Shown in pieces: positions 16,336 through 23,783 of a stretch of 64,000 nucleotides of DNA (position 1 is its first letter; every line of letters begins with the position of its first letter). The translations under genes were made by a program, and so were the position numbers. A model generated the notes under the pieces. The model was not told the DNA's origin and made no database searches. It was given only the letters and a program-made list of their open reading frames with translations. The DNA is from Bacteroidales bacterium UBA1756 (GTDB lineage: Bacteria > Bacteroidota > Bacteroidia > Bacteroidales > WCHB1-69). The stretch is from contig DCHI01000031.1 in the NCBI GenBank assembly GCA_002314795.1, forward strand, positions 13,274-77,273, in the 5' to 3' direction.

Positions 16336-17052
16336 ATGATGAAAAAGAACATTCCGAATCTCATTACTTGTTGCAACTTAATCTCTGGCTGCCTCTCAAT
16401 TCTCTGTGCTACAGCAGGAAACTTGAAATTGGCGTCGTACTTGATCTTAGCTTCCGCTGTCTTCGATTTCTTTGACGGATTTGCCGCTCGAATGCTGAAA
16501 GTTTCCTCTCCGATGGGTGTTGATATGGACTCGCTGTCCGACATTGTCTCCTTCGCTGTTGCCCCCACCATTATTTTGTTTAGTTTCCTCAATCAGTTGG
16601 TGGGCGAACTTCCGCCCGAATTGCGTTACAGTTCCGTCCGTCTCCTTCCATATCTGGTCTTTGTCATTCCGGCGTTTTCTGCATTTCGCTTGGCAAAGTT
16701 TAATCACGATGAGCGCCAGCATACGGAATTTCGGGGACTTGCAACGCCCGCGAATGCTATGTTTATCGGGTTCCTTCATTTTTCAGCCGCGCGTATCCCG
16801 TTGCTCAATAATTTCTGGCTCGTGCTGTGTCTTTCCTTGGCTTTCGCCATTCTTTTAGTTACCGATCTGCCGATGTTTTCTTTGAAATTTAAAAACTTGC
16901 ATTTTAAAGAAAATATGGTGCGATATATTTTCCTCGCCATCGGGCTTGTGCTGTTCTGCATCTTTGGTTTCGGTGCTTGCCCCATCATCATTTTGGCATA
17001 CATTCTAACCTCTTTAGTCCGTGTATTTTTAAGAAACTATTATGACATTTAA
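16336..17052 (+). CDS. pssA: CDP-diacylglycerol-serine O-phosphatidyltransferase
   Basis: A 238-residue integral membrane enzyme that joins CDP-diacylglycerol and serine to make phosphatidylserine, precursor of phosphatidylethanolamine. The start MMKKNIPNLITCCNL is chosen because a promoter sits just upstream; the frame is open further back but would precede transcription. The CDP-alcohol phosphotransferase signature is DGFAARMLKVSSPMGVDMDS then SDIVSF (DG-AR-G-D-D pattern). About eight hydrophobic segments follow. It overlaps the LOG-family gene by 11 bases, so the two are co-transcribed. Confidence 0.92.
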   Translation: MMKKNIPNLITCCNLISGCLSILCATAGNLKLASYLILASAVFDFFDGFAARMLKVSSPMGVDMDSLSDIVSFAVAPTIILFSFLNQLVGELPPELRYSSVRLLPYLVFVIPAFSAFRLAKFNHDERQHTEFRGLATPANAMFIGFLHFSAARIPLLNNFWLVLCLSLAFAILLVTDLPMFSLKFKNLHFKENMVRYIFLAIGLVLFCIFGFGACPIIILAYILTSLVRVFLRNYYDI

Positions 17053-17638
17053 TCTCTCTTCCGTAGCGCTTTTTTGTGGCTCTTGTAGCGGCAATGGTGA
17101 AAAATATGTTCAGTTGGCTGCCGCCTTTGGCGCGAAATGTGCCGAATTGAATTTGACGCTCTATTACGGTGGCGCGCGTCTTGGCCTGATGCAAGCGGCC
17201 GCCGAAGCCGCCTTGGCTCGTTCCGGAAAAGTTATCGGCGTGATGCCCGAGCTTTTCGCCGACGATGTCGTCGTTGCCAACAATATTACGGAAATGATCA
17301 AGGTGAAGTCAATGAGTGAACGGAAACAGACGTTGGAACGTTTGGCGGACGCTTTCGTTGCCCTTCCTGGCTCTTTTGGAACAATGGACGAATTGTTTGA
17401 GATTTTAACAGATGCTCAGTTGGGATTGCATTCAAAGCCCATCGTAATTCTCAATGCCTTTGGGTATTACGACCATTTGATAAAGCAAGTTGATAAGTTT
17501 ATGGAGGAGGGCTTTCTCCGTCCTTTCCATCGTGGGCTGTTGCTTGTCGCCACTTCTGTGGATGAAGTTTTTGAAAAATTAGAATCGTACCAAAACCCGA
17601 ATGACCAGGCTTGGTTGGACAAGCATATCGTCAGGTAA
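17042..17638 (+). CDS. LOG family protein (TIGR00730 type)
   Basis: A 198-residue Rossmann-fold nucleotide-binding protein. Members cleave nucleoside 5'-monophosphates, notably cytokinin ribosides in plants, and in bacteria are nucleotide phosphoribohydrolases of uncertain substrate. Motifs are YYGGARLGLMQAAAEAA, SMSERKQTLERLAD and LPGSFGTMDELFEIL. The usual PGGxGTxxE motif has Ser for the second Gly; the Arg of the ERK motif and the Glu-like position are kept. It starts inside the end of pssA and is convergent with the lipid kinase gene. Confidence 0.85.
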   Translation: MTFNLSSVALFCGSCSGNGEKYVQLAAAFGAKCAELNLTLYYGGARLGLMQAAAEAALARSGKVIGVMPELFADDVVVANNITEMIKVKSMSERKQTLERLADAFVALPGSFGTMDELFEILTDAQLGLHSKPIVILNAFGYYDHLIKQVDKFMEEGFLRPFHRGLLLVATSVDEVFEKLESYQNPNDQAWLDKHIVR

Positions 17639-17657
17639 TATTTTTTTGGACGTATAG

Positions 17658-18584
17658 TTATGCCTGAAGGATGTTGAGCTTTTTCGGCTCTAAACGGATT
17701 CTGTAATTTCCTGTTTGCAGCAATTCACCCTCCACTTCTCCTAACAAAGGAAGGGGAGAGGTCAGTTCTACTTGTGCCGTTCTTGTGGTCCGAACTTCTT
17801 TTAGCTGTAGATGTTTTCCCGTAAAAAGCCGTTTTACGTTGGCGGCTGCCTTTAATGGATTGATTTTTTGAATAGTAACAACGTCCAACATTCCGTCGTG
17901 TGGGTCCGCCATTGGAACCTGGCGCATTCCGTTCCCGTTGTATTGGGCATTTCCGACGGCAATGGTGAAAAGTGAATCCTCGTAACTGTCGTTGTCGGTT
18001 GTGACACGAACGCGTGTGGCTTTGTACTTGAACAGAATCTTGACAAGTTTGGTTAAATATACGGCTGCGGGAAAGATTTTTGGCTTCCCGTTGACGGTCT
18101 CGTTGATAACAGCGGCGTCGAAAGCAAAACCGGCAATGTTAATGAAGTGACGACGTGCTGTAACTTTCTCATCATTAACTGATTCCACGATGCCAACGTC
18201 CGTTGGATGAAATTCGTTTTGGATAAAAAAGTCTATGATTTTTTTTGCCTCAGGATAATGAAGTGTGCGGCAGAAGTCGTTGCCCGTTCCAAGCGGGATG
18301 ATGGCTAAGTAAACTTCGCTTGGGTTGACTTCGGAGCGATAAATCCCGTTGACGATTTCATTGACGCTGCCGTCGCCTCCAACGACGATGAGATGACGCT
18401 TCCCCGAACGGCAAAGCTCTTCTGCGATTTCTATGCCCTTTCCAGTTCCTTTTGCGATGTGAAGCGTGTAATTGACACCTCGTTCGTCAAGTTCTGTCAG
18501 AATCTTTTTTTCTAATAAGGCGCGTTGTTCGGTGAGTGCGTTGGGGTTTGCTATGATTTGCCATTCGGCAGCCATCAGATCCAT
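17658..18584 (-). CDS. diacylglycerol kinase family lipid kinase
   Basis: About 308 residues. Start taken at 18584 (MDLMAAEWQIIANPNA); 18575 is an equally good Met. A longer reading frame begins with TTG at 18638, inside the preceding terminator hairpin, and is unlikely. The DAGK catalytic domain shows IANPNA, VVGGDGSVNEIVNGI (nucleotide-binding GGDG) and IPLGTGNDFCRTLHY; the C-terminal half is the beta-sandwich of the YegS/DgkB type. It probably phosphorylates diacylglycerol or a related lipid at the inner membrane; the substrate is not certain. Confidence 0.87.
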   Translation of the reverse strand: MDLMAAEWQIIANPNALTEQRALLEKKILTELDERGVNYTLHIAKGTGKGIEIAEELCRSGKRHLIVVGGDGSVNEIVNGIYRSEVNPSEVYLAIIPLGTGNDFCRTLHYPEAKKIIDFFIQNEFHPTDVGIVESVNDEKVTARRHFINIAGFAFDAAVINETVNGKPKIFPAAVYLTKLVKILFKYKATRVRVTTDNDSYEDSLFTIAVGNAQYNGNGMRQVPMADPHDGMLDVVTIQKINPLKAAANVKRLFTGKHLQLKEVRTTRTAQVELTSPLPLLGEVEGELLQTGNYRIRLEPKKLNILQA

Positions 18585-18611
18585 AGGCGATAATTCTTTG
18601 CGGATGTTAAC

Positions 18612-18647
18612 AAAAAAAGGAGCGGCTGTAGCAGGCAACCGCTCCTT
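18612..18647 (-). terminator. intrinsic terminator after the diaminohexanoate dehydrogenase gene
   Basis: On the minus strand the stem AAGGAGCGG/CCGCTCCTT (18639-18647 and 18617-18625, 13-base loop) is followed by seven T residues. It ends the transcript of the gene at 18667-19740. Confidence 0.85.
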
Positions 18648-18666
18648 GGTTTATTCATTTTAAAGA

Positions 18667-19740
18667 TTAGGCGTACAATTCTTCAAAAATCTTTCTGAGT
18701 TCCGGACTTTCGCGGAGTTCTTGGAGTGTGAATTCAGCGTGTCCTTTGGTGTAACCATTACCCATAATCATATTTACGTCAGAACCGATACCTTCTGCAC
18801 CGAGAGATGCTTTGGTGAAACTGGTTGCCATAGAGAAGAAATAAACGATACCGTCATCTTTTGTGCAGAGAACAGCCGTCATTTCTTGGTCAGGAACGTT
18901 GACGCAGTTGATGGTAACGTCAGCCATCTTACCATTGGTGAGTTTTTCAATGAGTTCATAGACTTGAACTGGGGTCATTCCGGCAGCGCTTTCTACGATG
19001 TCGCAGAAACCGAGTTCTTTGATACGTTGGGTTGATTTCGGGCTGTTTGCAATACCGATAACTTTTCCGGTAACGCCAACGCGCTTTTTAGCTTCGTAGC
19101 AGCAAAGCATACCGCTCTTGCCACCTGCACCGAGGATGACAACCGTTTGACCATATTGACAAAGCTTTGCGGTTTGTGCGGGAGCACCAGCAACGTCTAA
19201 TGCTGAAAGAGCAAGCTTTTCGGGCATATCGGTAGGAATCTTTGCATAGATGCCGCTTTCGAACAAAATGGCTTTTCCTTTGATGTCAACTTGGTCAACA
19301 TCGGGACGGATTTCGAGGATTTCGTCGATGCGCAAAGGAGTCAAAGAAAGGGAAACGAGCGTAGCAATGCGGTCGCCTTCTTTCAAATCGATTTTTCCTT
19401 TCAGTGCGTCACCGATTTTTTCAACTTTGCCCAAAAGCATACCACCGGAACCGGTACGACGGTTTCTGTGCTTGCCTTGAAGTTCAACGTTGAGGAGCAT
19501 TTCCTTCTTGACTTCTTCCATAACCTTTTCTACGCTTGCGCCTTCGCCAGCTTGCTGTTTGGCATAGTTGTGAATGTCGGTGAATGAAGCGGAATCGATG
19601 TTCAATGTCTGAACGTCGATGAGGATTTCATTGTCATAAATGACATCCATATTGTTGTCCAATTTGTTAGCCGGTTGTGGGAGAACTCCCTTCGGTTCAA
19701 TGACGCGATGCGTGCCGTACTTATTTCCTTTTGGTTGCAT
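18667..19740 (-). CDS. kdd: L-erythro-3,5-diaminohexanoate dehydrogenase
   Basis: A 357-residue NAD(P)-dependent dehydrogenase of the medium-chain alcohol-dehydrogenase superfamily. The N-terminal block GTHRVIEPKGVLPQPANKLD and NEILIDVQTLNIDSASF are characteristic of the Kdd enzymes of lysine fermentation, which oxidatively deaminate 3,5-diaminohexanoate to 5-amino-3-oxohexanoate. The Rossmann motif VILGAGGKSGM is at about residue 205. It is alone: the other lysine-pathway genes (kamA, kamDE, kce, kal) are not in the window. It has its own promoter (19795-19803) and terminator. Assignment rests on recalled family sequence and should be confirmed by alignment. Confidence 0.82.
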   Translation of the reverse strand: MQPKGNKYGTHRVIEPKGVLPQPANKLDNNMDVIYDNEILIDVQTLNIDSASFTDIHNYAKQQAGEGASVEKVMEEVKKEMLLNVELQGKHRNRRTGSGGMLLGKVEKIGDALKGKIDLKEGDRIATLVSLSLTPLRIDEILEIRPDVDQVDIKGKAILFESGIYAKIPTDMPEKLALSALDVAGAPAQTAKLCQYGQTVVILGAGGKSGMLCCYEAKKRVGVTGKVIGIANSPKSTQRIKELGFCDIVESAAGMTPVQVYELIEKLTNGKMADVTINCVNVPDQEMTAVLCTKDDGIVYFFSMATSFTKASLGAEGIGSDVNMIMGNGYTKGHAEFTLQELRESPELRKIFEELYA

Positions 19741-19794
19741 AACTTATTTATTTTAAAGTGGTTAATATTGTTTTTCTTTTTTTTGAAAGCGGTG

Positions 19795-19803
19795 GCAAAT
19801 TTA
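19795..19803 (-). promoter_or_regulatory. Bacteroidota -7 promoter element for kdd
   Basis: Reads TAAATTTGC on the minus strand, 55 bases before the kdd start at 19740. Confidence 0.6.
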
Positions 19804-19827
19804 CACTTTTTTTCTTAATTTCAAATA

Positions 19828-19857
19828 AAAAAAGATGCCTTTGACAGCATCTTTTTT
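19828..19857 (-). terminator. intrinsic terminator after the C10 peptidase gene
   Basis: Stem of 11 bp, AAAAAAGATGC/GCATCTTTTTT (19828-19838, 19847-19857) with an 8-base loop. A/T tails on both sides, but only the minus-strand gene ends here. Confidence 0.85.
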
Positions 19858-19882
19858 ATCCCTTTTCAAAAAAAAGTTCGTC

Positions 19883-21277
19883 TTATAATTTAACCACTTT
19901 TTTGGTGATGGTCTTTCCTTCGCGGGTGAGCCGTACAAAGTAGGTTCCGGGGGCCAAGCCGCCAACGTCAATGGTGCGGAGGCCGCTAATCGTTTCTTTT
20001 TCAATCACCAAATTGCCGACCATATCGTAAACTCTGATGGTGGCCGCGGATTCTCCGCAATCAACTACGATTTCAGATACTGCCGGATTGGGATAGACCG
20101 TTACATTCCACGCAGCGTTTTCGGTCACACTGTTGGTCTCCAGCGGACGAATGTGCATAACGGCACCGTGTGAACTGTTGAAATTGTATTGGGCATTCAG
20201 ATTATCAACGGCATAGTAACCGTTGTAGATTCCGCCCCAACCCATATTGAAATGAAAGTAGTTCTCTGTGTTGTAGCCGTCGCAAACAAATTCGTGTCCG
20301 CCTTCCGTTGCGTAGGCGCAATAGATGATGGGACGTCCTAAGTCAAGGTCGCTTTTTAAAAGTGTTTCCCAGTCTCCGTTGTAGTTGTTTTTCCAGACGG
20401 TAAGGCATTCGTCATATTTGAAATAGGTTTCCAATGCCTCGGCTATGTCGTCGTGAAAAGCCATACTCCCTTGATTCCCGTACCACATTTCGAGAGCCAC
20501 GCCGCAGTGATACAGCAAAGTGGGAATCGCCATTGTGATACTGGTTCCCACCACGTTGGGCATACTGGCGTAGTTGTAGGTTGTATTACCGAAGTTGGCA
20601 CTTAACGTTCCGTAGTCGCCGTAAAGCCCGCCTAAGGAACTGGAATGGTTGCATTCGTAACTGTGCGAGCCCGTTCCTTTGGTCGGATGTTGCCAGAAAC
20701 GGATGACTTGTCCCATCGAAAGGGCGCAGCAACCCGCGTAACAGTGGCCTCCTGGACCGTTGGCATCTGCGGGACAAAGCGCATTGTAGCCGTTATTCTG
20801 ATTCCAATTGTTGCCGCCCATCAGGGCATCCACAGCATTTGTGGTGCGGTTGAGTGCGTAACTGCCGTTGGATAGTGCTGCCCATTCTCCAACCAATTCG
20901 TCACTCGCCTCGGGAACGTTTTCCATTATAGCACCAATCTCTTCCACGTATCCGTTCAACAGATCTTGAAGGCCGAATGGAAGGTCTGCCGCATTGAAAT
21001 TCCCTTCTGTTGAATAGCCCAGAATGGGTTTTACGCGGTCGTCAGCACTGACGATGACGAATCCGTTTTCAATGTTGTAAACGTTGAAGCAGTCGGTTGC
21101 GTGGCCACGGACCTGCTTTTGTCCCGTGAAAGCCAGATGTGCCGTTACGCTGGAGCTGCCAACGTGCACTTTGTAAAAGTTTTGTGCAACTCTCTGTTGC
21201 ATCGCAGGGTCGATCGGAGCTGCCCAGTTCATTCCAACCAATGCCGAAATAACTAAAAACAGTAAAAATCTTTTCAT
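19883..21277 (-). CDS. C10 family (streptopain-like) cysteine peptidase with T9SS sorting domain
   Basis: A 464-residue secreted protease. Signal peptide ends near NWAAP; an N-terminal Spi/inhibitor-like propeptide (to about 150) carries NGFVIVSADDRVKPILGYS. The catalytic Cys is Cys183 in YAGCCALSMGQV, and the catalytic His is His328 in EGGHEFVCDGYN, followed by the conserved Trp of NMGWGG. The C-terminal ~75 residues are a type A sorting domain (VTVYPNP at its start, GTYFVRLTREGKTITKKVVKL at its end) for export by the type IX system. It may supply peptides for amino-acid fermentation. It lies 41 bases after tatD with no terminator between, so could be the last gene of that operon. Confidence 0.92.
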   Translation of the reverse strand: MKRFLLFLVISALVGMNWAAPIDPAMQQRVAQNFYKVHVGSSSVTAHLAFTGQKQVRGHATDCFNVYNIENGFVIVSADDRVKPILGYSTEGNFNAADLPFGLQDLLNGYVEEIGAIMENVPEASDELVGEWAALSNGSYALNRTTNAVDALMGGNNWNQNNGYNALCPADANGPGGHCYAGCCALSMGQVIRFWQHPTKGTGSHSYECNHSSSLGGLYGDYGTLSANFGNTTYNYASMPNVVGTSITMAIPTLLYHCGVALEMWYGNQGSMAFHDDIAEALETYFKYDECLTVWKNNYNGDWETLLKSDLDLGRPIIYCAYATEGGHEFVCDGYNTENYFHFNMGWGGIYNGYYAVDNLNAQYNFNSSHGAVMHIRPLETNSVTENAAWNVTVYPNPAVSEIVVDCGESAATIRVYDMVGNLVIEKETISGLRTIDVGGLAPGTYFVRLTREGKTITKKVVKL

Positions 21278-21318
21278 ATTTTTTTTGTTTTGATGAAGGA
21301 TTTTATGATAAAACTCTA

Positions 21319-22080
21319 TTATTTAAGATTCAGAACGTTGGCAGTCGTGACATCTGCTACTTTTTCAATGGAACATTCGAAAATGTCGGCCACGGCTTGA
21401 GCGATAATAGGGATGTATGAGCTTTCGTTGCGTGTGCCGCGATAGGGCGTCGGAGCAAGGAAAGGCGCGTCCGTTTCTAATGCAATATGCTCTAATCCAA
21501 CAATTTTGATAATATCTTTGAGCTTGTTGTTTTTGAATGTGATGACTCCGCCCACGCCAAGCAGGTAGCCCTCTTTCACAGCCCATTGTGCCTCTTGAAT
21601 TCCGCCGGAAAAGCAGTGGAGGATTCCTTTTAATCCGCTTCCTGAGAATTCACGAAGAATCTCTATCGCCTCCGCGTAGGCACTGCGAATGTGCATAGAG
21701 ACGGGTAGCCGACGCTGGCAAGCCCACTCCAATTGTCTGGCAAAAACGATTCTTTGTTCTTCCAATTTGTCAGTTGAATGGTACAAATCCATTCCGATTT
21801 CTCCGATTCCAACCACGCGCGGATCGTCCAAATACTTTTCTAAAATGGAAAGTTCCTGTTCGTAGTCCTCCGGAATATCTGTCGGATGCAGGCCTACTAA
21901 CGGGAACAGGTTGTCGGGATATTGTTCGACAGCTGAAAAAATGTCTGCGAGACTTTGTGAAGTGACGCTGGGGAGTACGACTTTCGTTACATCTGCTTGG
22001 ATAGCACGAAGGATGACCTGGTCAAGATCATCCTCGTAGTATTCTTTGTATAAATGTCCGTGGGAGTCAATAAAGGTCAT
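21319..22080 (-). CDS. TatD family metal-dependent hydrolase
   Basis: A 253-residue TIM-barrel hydrolase. Start at 22080 (MTFIDSHGHL), whose ATG overlaps the stop of the last skp-like gene as ATGA; the upstream extension to 22134 lies within that gene. Metal-binding motifs are DSHGH near the N-terminus, GEIGMDLYH, SMHIR, GILHCFSG and ALETDAPFLAP. TatD proteins act as 3'-5' exonucleases or deoxyribonucleases in DNA repair and quality control. Translational coupling to a periplasmic chaperone gene is unusual but may only reflect operon compaction. Confidence 0.9.
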   Translation of the reverse strand: MTFIDSHGHLYKEYYEDDLDQVILRAIQADVTKVVLPSVTSQSLADIFSAVEQYPDNLFPLVGLHPTDIPEDYEQELSILEKYLDDPRVVGIGEIGMDLYHSTDKLEEQRIVFARQLEWACQRRLPVSMHIRSAYAEAIEILREFSGSGLKGILHCFSGGIQEAQWAVKEGYLLGVGGVITFKNNKLKDIIKIVGLEHIALETDAPFLAPTPYRGTRNESSYIPIIAQAVADIFECSIEKVADVTTANVLNLK

Positions 22081-22586
22081 TTCTTTAGCCCTAATTTTTC
22101 CTTTACTTTGGCTGTTAAATCGGTGGAATCCCAATGGTATGCCACTGTTGTTGTGTCAAAAACGTAGGTGAAATTCTCTGCTTTTGCAACTTCCTTAATG
22201 GCCTGTGTTACCTTTTCTTGAACTGGTGCAAGCAATTCGGCTTGTTTGGCTTGCAACTGACTTTGAGCACCTTCGGCAAATGCCTGAAGACGTTCGTACA
22301 TATCTTCTAATTCCTTTTGTTTTACTTTCGCCACTGCGGGACTCATTGTGGCTTGCTTTTGTGCAAACTCTTCATATTTGGTCTGAAACTCTTGCTGCAT
22401 CACTTCTCCGTCTGCTTCAAGACTTGCCTTGAGATTCCTGATAGTCACCTGTGCGCTATCGGTTTCGGGCATTACAGCAATGATTCCAGCATAATCCACG
22501 TGGCCGAATTTAGCTTTCTGCGCCATCACTTCATTTCCTGAAAGAAGAATGAAAACGATGGCCGCTATATAGAGAATTCTTTTCAT
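22077..22586 (-). CDS. OmpH/Skp family periplasmic chaperone, third copy
   Basis: A 169-residue protein with signal peptide ending EVMAQ. The mature part has the Skp layout: a short beta segment (KFGHVDYAGIIAVMPETDSAQ), a long two-helix coiled coil (LKASLEADGEVMQQ to LAPVQEKVTQ) and a closing strand (FTYVFDTTTVAYHWDSTDLT). Skp holds unfolded outer-membrane proteins in the periplasm before BamA inserts them. It is the last of three consecutive copies, each different in sequence. It overlaps tatD by 4 bases. Confidence 0.9.
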   Translation of the reverse strand: MKRILYIAAIVFILLSGNEVMAQKAKFGHVDYAGIIAVMPETDSAQVTIRNLKASLEADGEVMQQEFQTKYEEFAQKQATMSPAVAKVKQKELEDMYERLQAFAEGAQSQLQAKQAELLAPVQEKVTQAIKEVAKAENFTYVFDTTTVAYHWDSTDLTAKVKEKLGLKK

Positions 22587-22617
22587 AAGAAATTAAAAAT
22601 TAAGTGGTTGAAACAAA

Positions 22618-23115
22618 TTATTTGACGCCTAATTTCTTCTTTACCAGCGCGCTGACATCGTCACCACCTTCGGAATAGAGAAGTACTTGCGTGTCAAAAA
22701 TATAGGCATAGCTGTTTTCTTTTGCCACCTCTTCGATTGCTTTTAAGATGCGGTCTTGGAAAGGTTGCATCAGTTCCAATTGCTTTTCTTGCATATCACT
22801 TTGAACGCCTTCTTGAAATTCAACGATACGATTTTGCAAGTCAGTAAGTTCTTTTTCGCGATATTGACGTACGGTTGTGGACATTGTGCCTGCTTCTTGG
22901 TCGAATTTTTCTTTTTTGCTTTGAAATTCGGATACCATTCCCGCGTAGATTTCGGTCAATTCTGTTTCAAATGCTTTCAGTTTGATTTGTATGGAATCGG
23001 CGCCCGGCATAGCAAGAAACATCTCCTGCGTATTGACGTGACCGTATTTTTGTGCGTAGGTACTTGTTGTACTGACAAATAAAAGGGCAGCAAGTGCTAA
23101 TAAAACTTTTTTCAT
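22618..23115 (-). CDS. OmpH/Skp family periplasmic chaperone, second copy
   Basis: A 165-residue Skp-like protein: signal peptide (ends STYAQ), KYGHVNTQEMFLAMPGADSIQ, a long coiled coil and a closing strand YAYIFDTQVLLYSEGGDDVS. It is closest in layout to the third copy. The 31 bases to the third copy hold no promoter or terminator. Confidence 0.9.
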   Translation of the reverse strand: MKKVLLALAALLFVSTTSTYAQKYGHVNTQEMFLAMPGADSIQIKLKAFETELTEIYAGMVSEFQSKKEKFDQEAGTMSTTVRQYREKELTDLQNRIVEFQEGVQSDMQEKQLELMQPFQDRILKAIEEVAKENSYAYIFDTQVLLYSEGGDDVSALVKKKLGVK

Positions 23116-23172
23116 AGTTGTAATAATCTTTTCTATAAGTTAATTATGTGATTATCTGTTTGAAATAGAGGG

Positions 23173-23718
23173 TTACTTATCGTCGTCCTCGTCGTCATTA
23201 TCGCTGGCTGTGACACCTAACTTCTGCATAATCTGATCGTTGATGTCCCATTTGGGGTCGGCATAAATGATGGTCATAGAGCCGGCAACGTCAAATACGA
23301 AGGCGTAACCCTTTTCTTTGGCATATTCATCGATGGCCGTGAAGACGCGGTCTTGGATGGGTTTAACTAATTCTTCTCTTTTCTTAAAAAGGTCTCCGTC
23401 TGTTCCGAAACGTTTCTTTTGCAAATCCTTTGCCGCTTTTTCAGCTGCGATGATGGCGTCTTCACGTTTCTTCTTCATATTGTCGGGGAGGGTGATGGCT
23501 TCCGTCTGATATTTTTTATACATCGAGTCGATGGAAGCGAATTTCTTTTCGATTTCCTTCTGCCATTCACCAGCGAGGCGATCCAATTCGGCTTGGGCTT
23601 CGGTGTAATCCGGCATATTCCCCAAAATGTACTCTGAATCAATGTAGGCATATTTCTGACCGAAAGTGGGTAATGTCAAGAAAGCCACGATGATAACTAA
23701 TAAAATACTTTTTTTCAT
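23173..23718 (-). CDS. OmpH/Skp family periplasmic chaperone, first copy
   Basis: A 181-residue Skp-like protein directly after bamA. Signal peptide ends LPTFGQ; KYAYIDSEYILGNMPDYTEAQ starts the mature part; the coiled coil runs to LFKKREELVKPIQDR, and YAFVFDVAGSMTIIYADPKWD is the closing strand. It is longer than the other two and ends with an acidic tail (DNDDEDDDK), which they lack. In Bacteroidota this copy and one more usually follow bamA. Confidence 0.92.
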   Translation of the reverse strand: MKKSILLVIIVAFLTLPTFGQKYAYIDSEYILGNMPDYTEAQAELDRLAGEWQKEIEKKFASIDSMYKKYQTEAITLPDNMKKKREDAIIAAEKAAKDLQKKRFGTDGDLFKKREELVKPIQDRVFTAIDEYAKEKGYAFVFDVAGSMTIIYADPKWDINDQIMQKLGVTASDNDDEDDDK

Positions 23719-23783
23719 ATCTGAATATTTTTATTTACGACTTGTGTAAAACGTTGTTGCTCTTCTTTTATTTTGTTTAAGGA

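Noticed and set aside
18585..18638. TTG start of the lipid kinase at 18638
   Set aside because: It falls inside the terminator hairpin of the preceding gene; the Met at 18584 or 18575 fits the family start.
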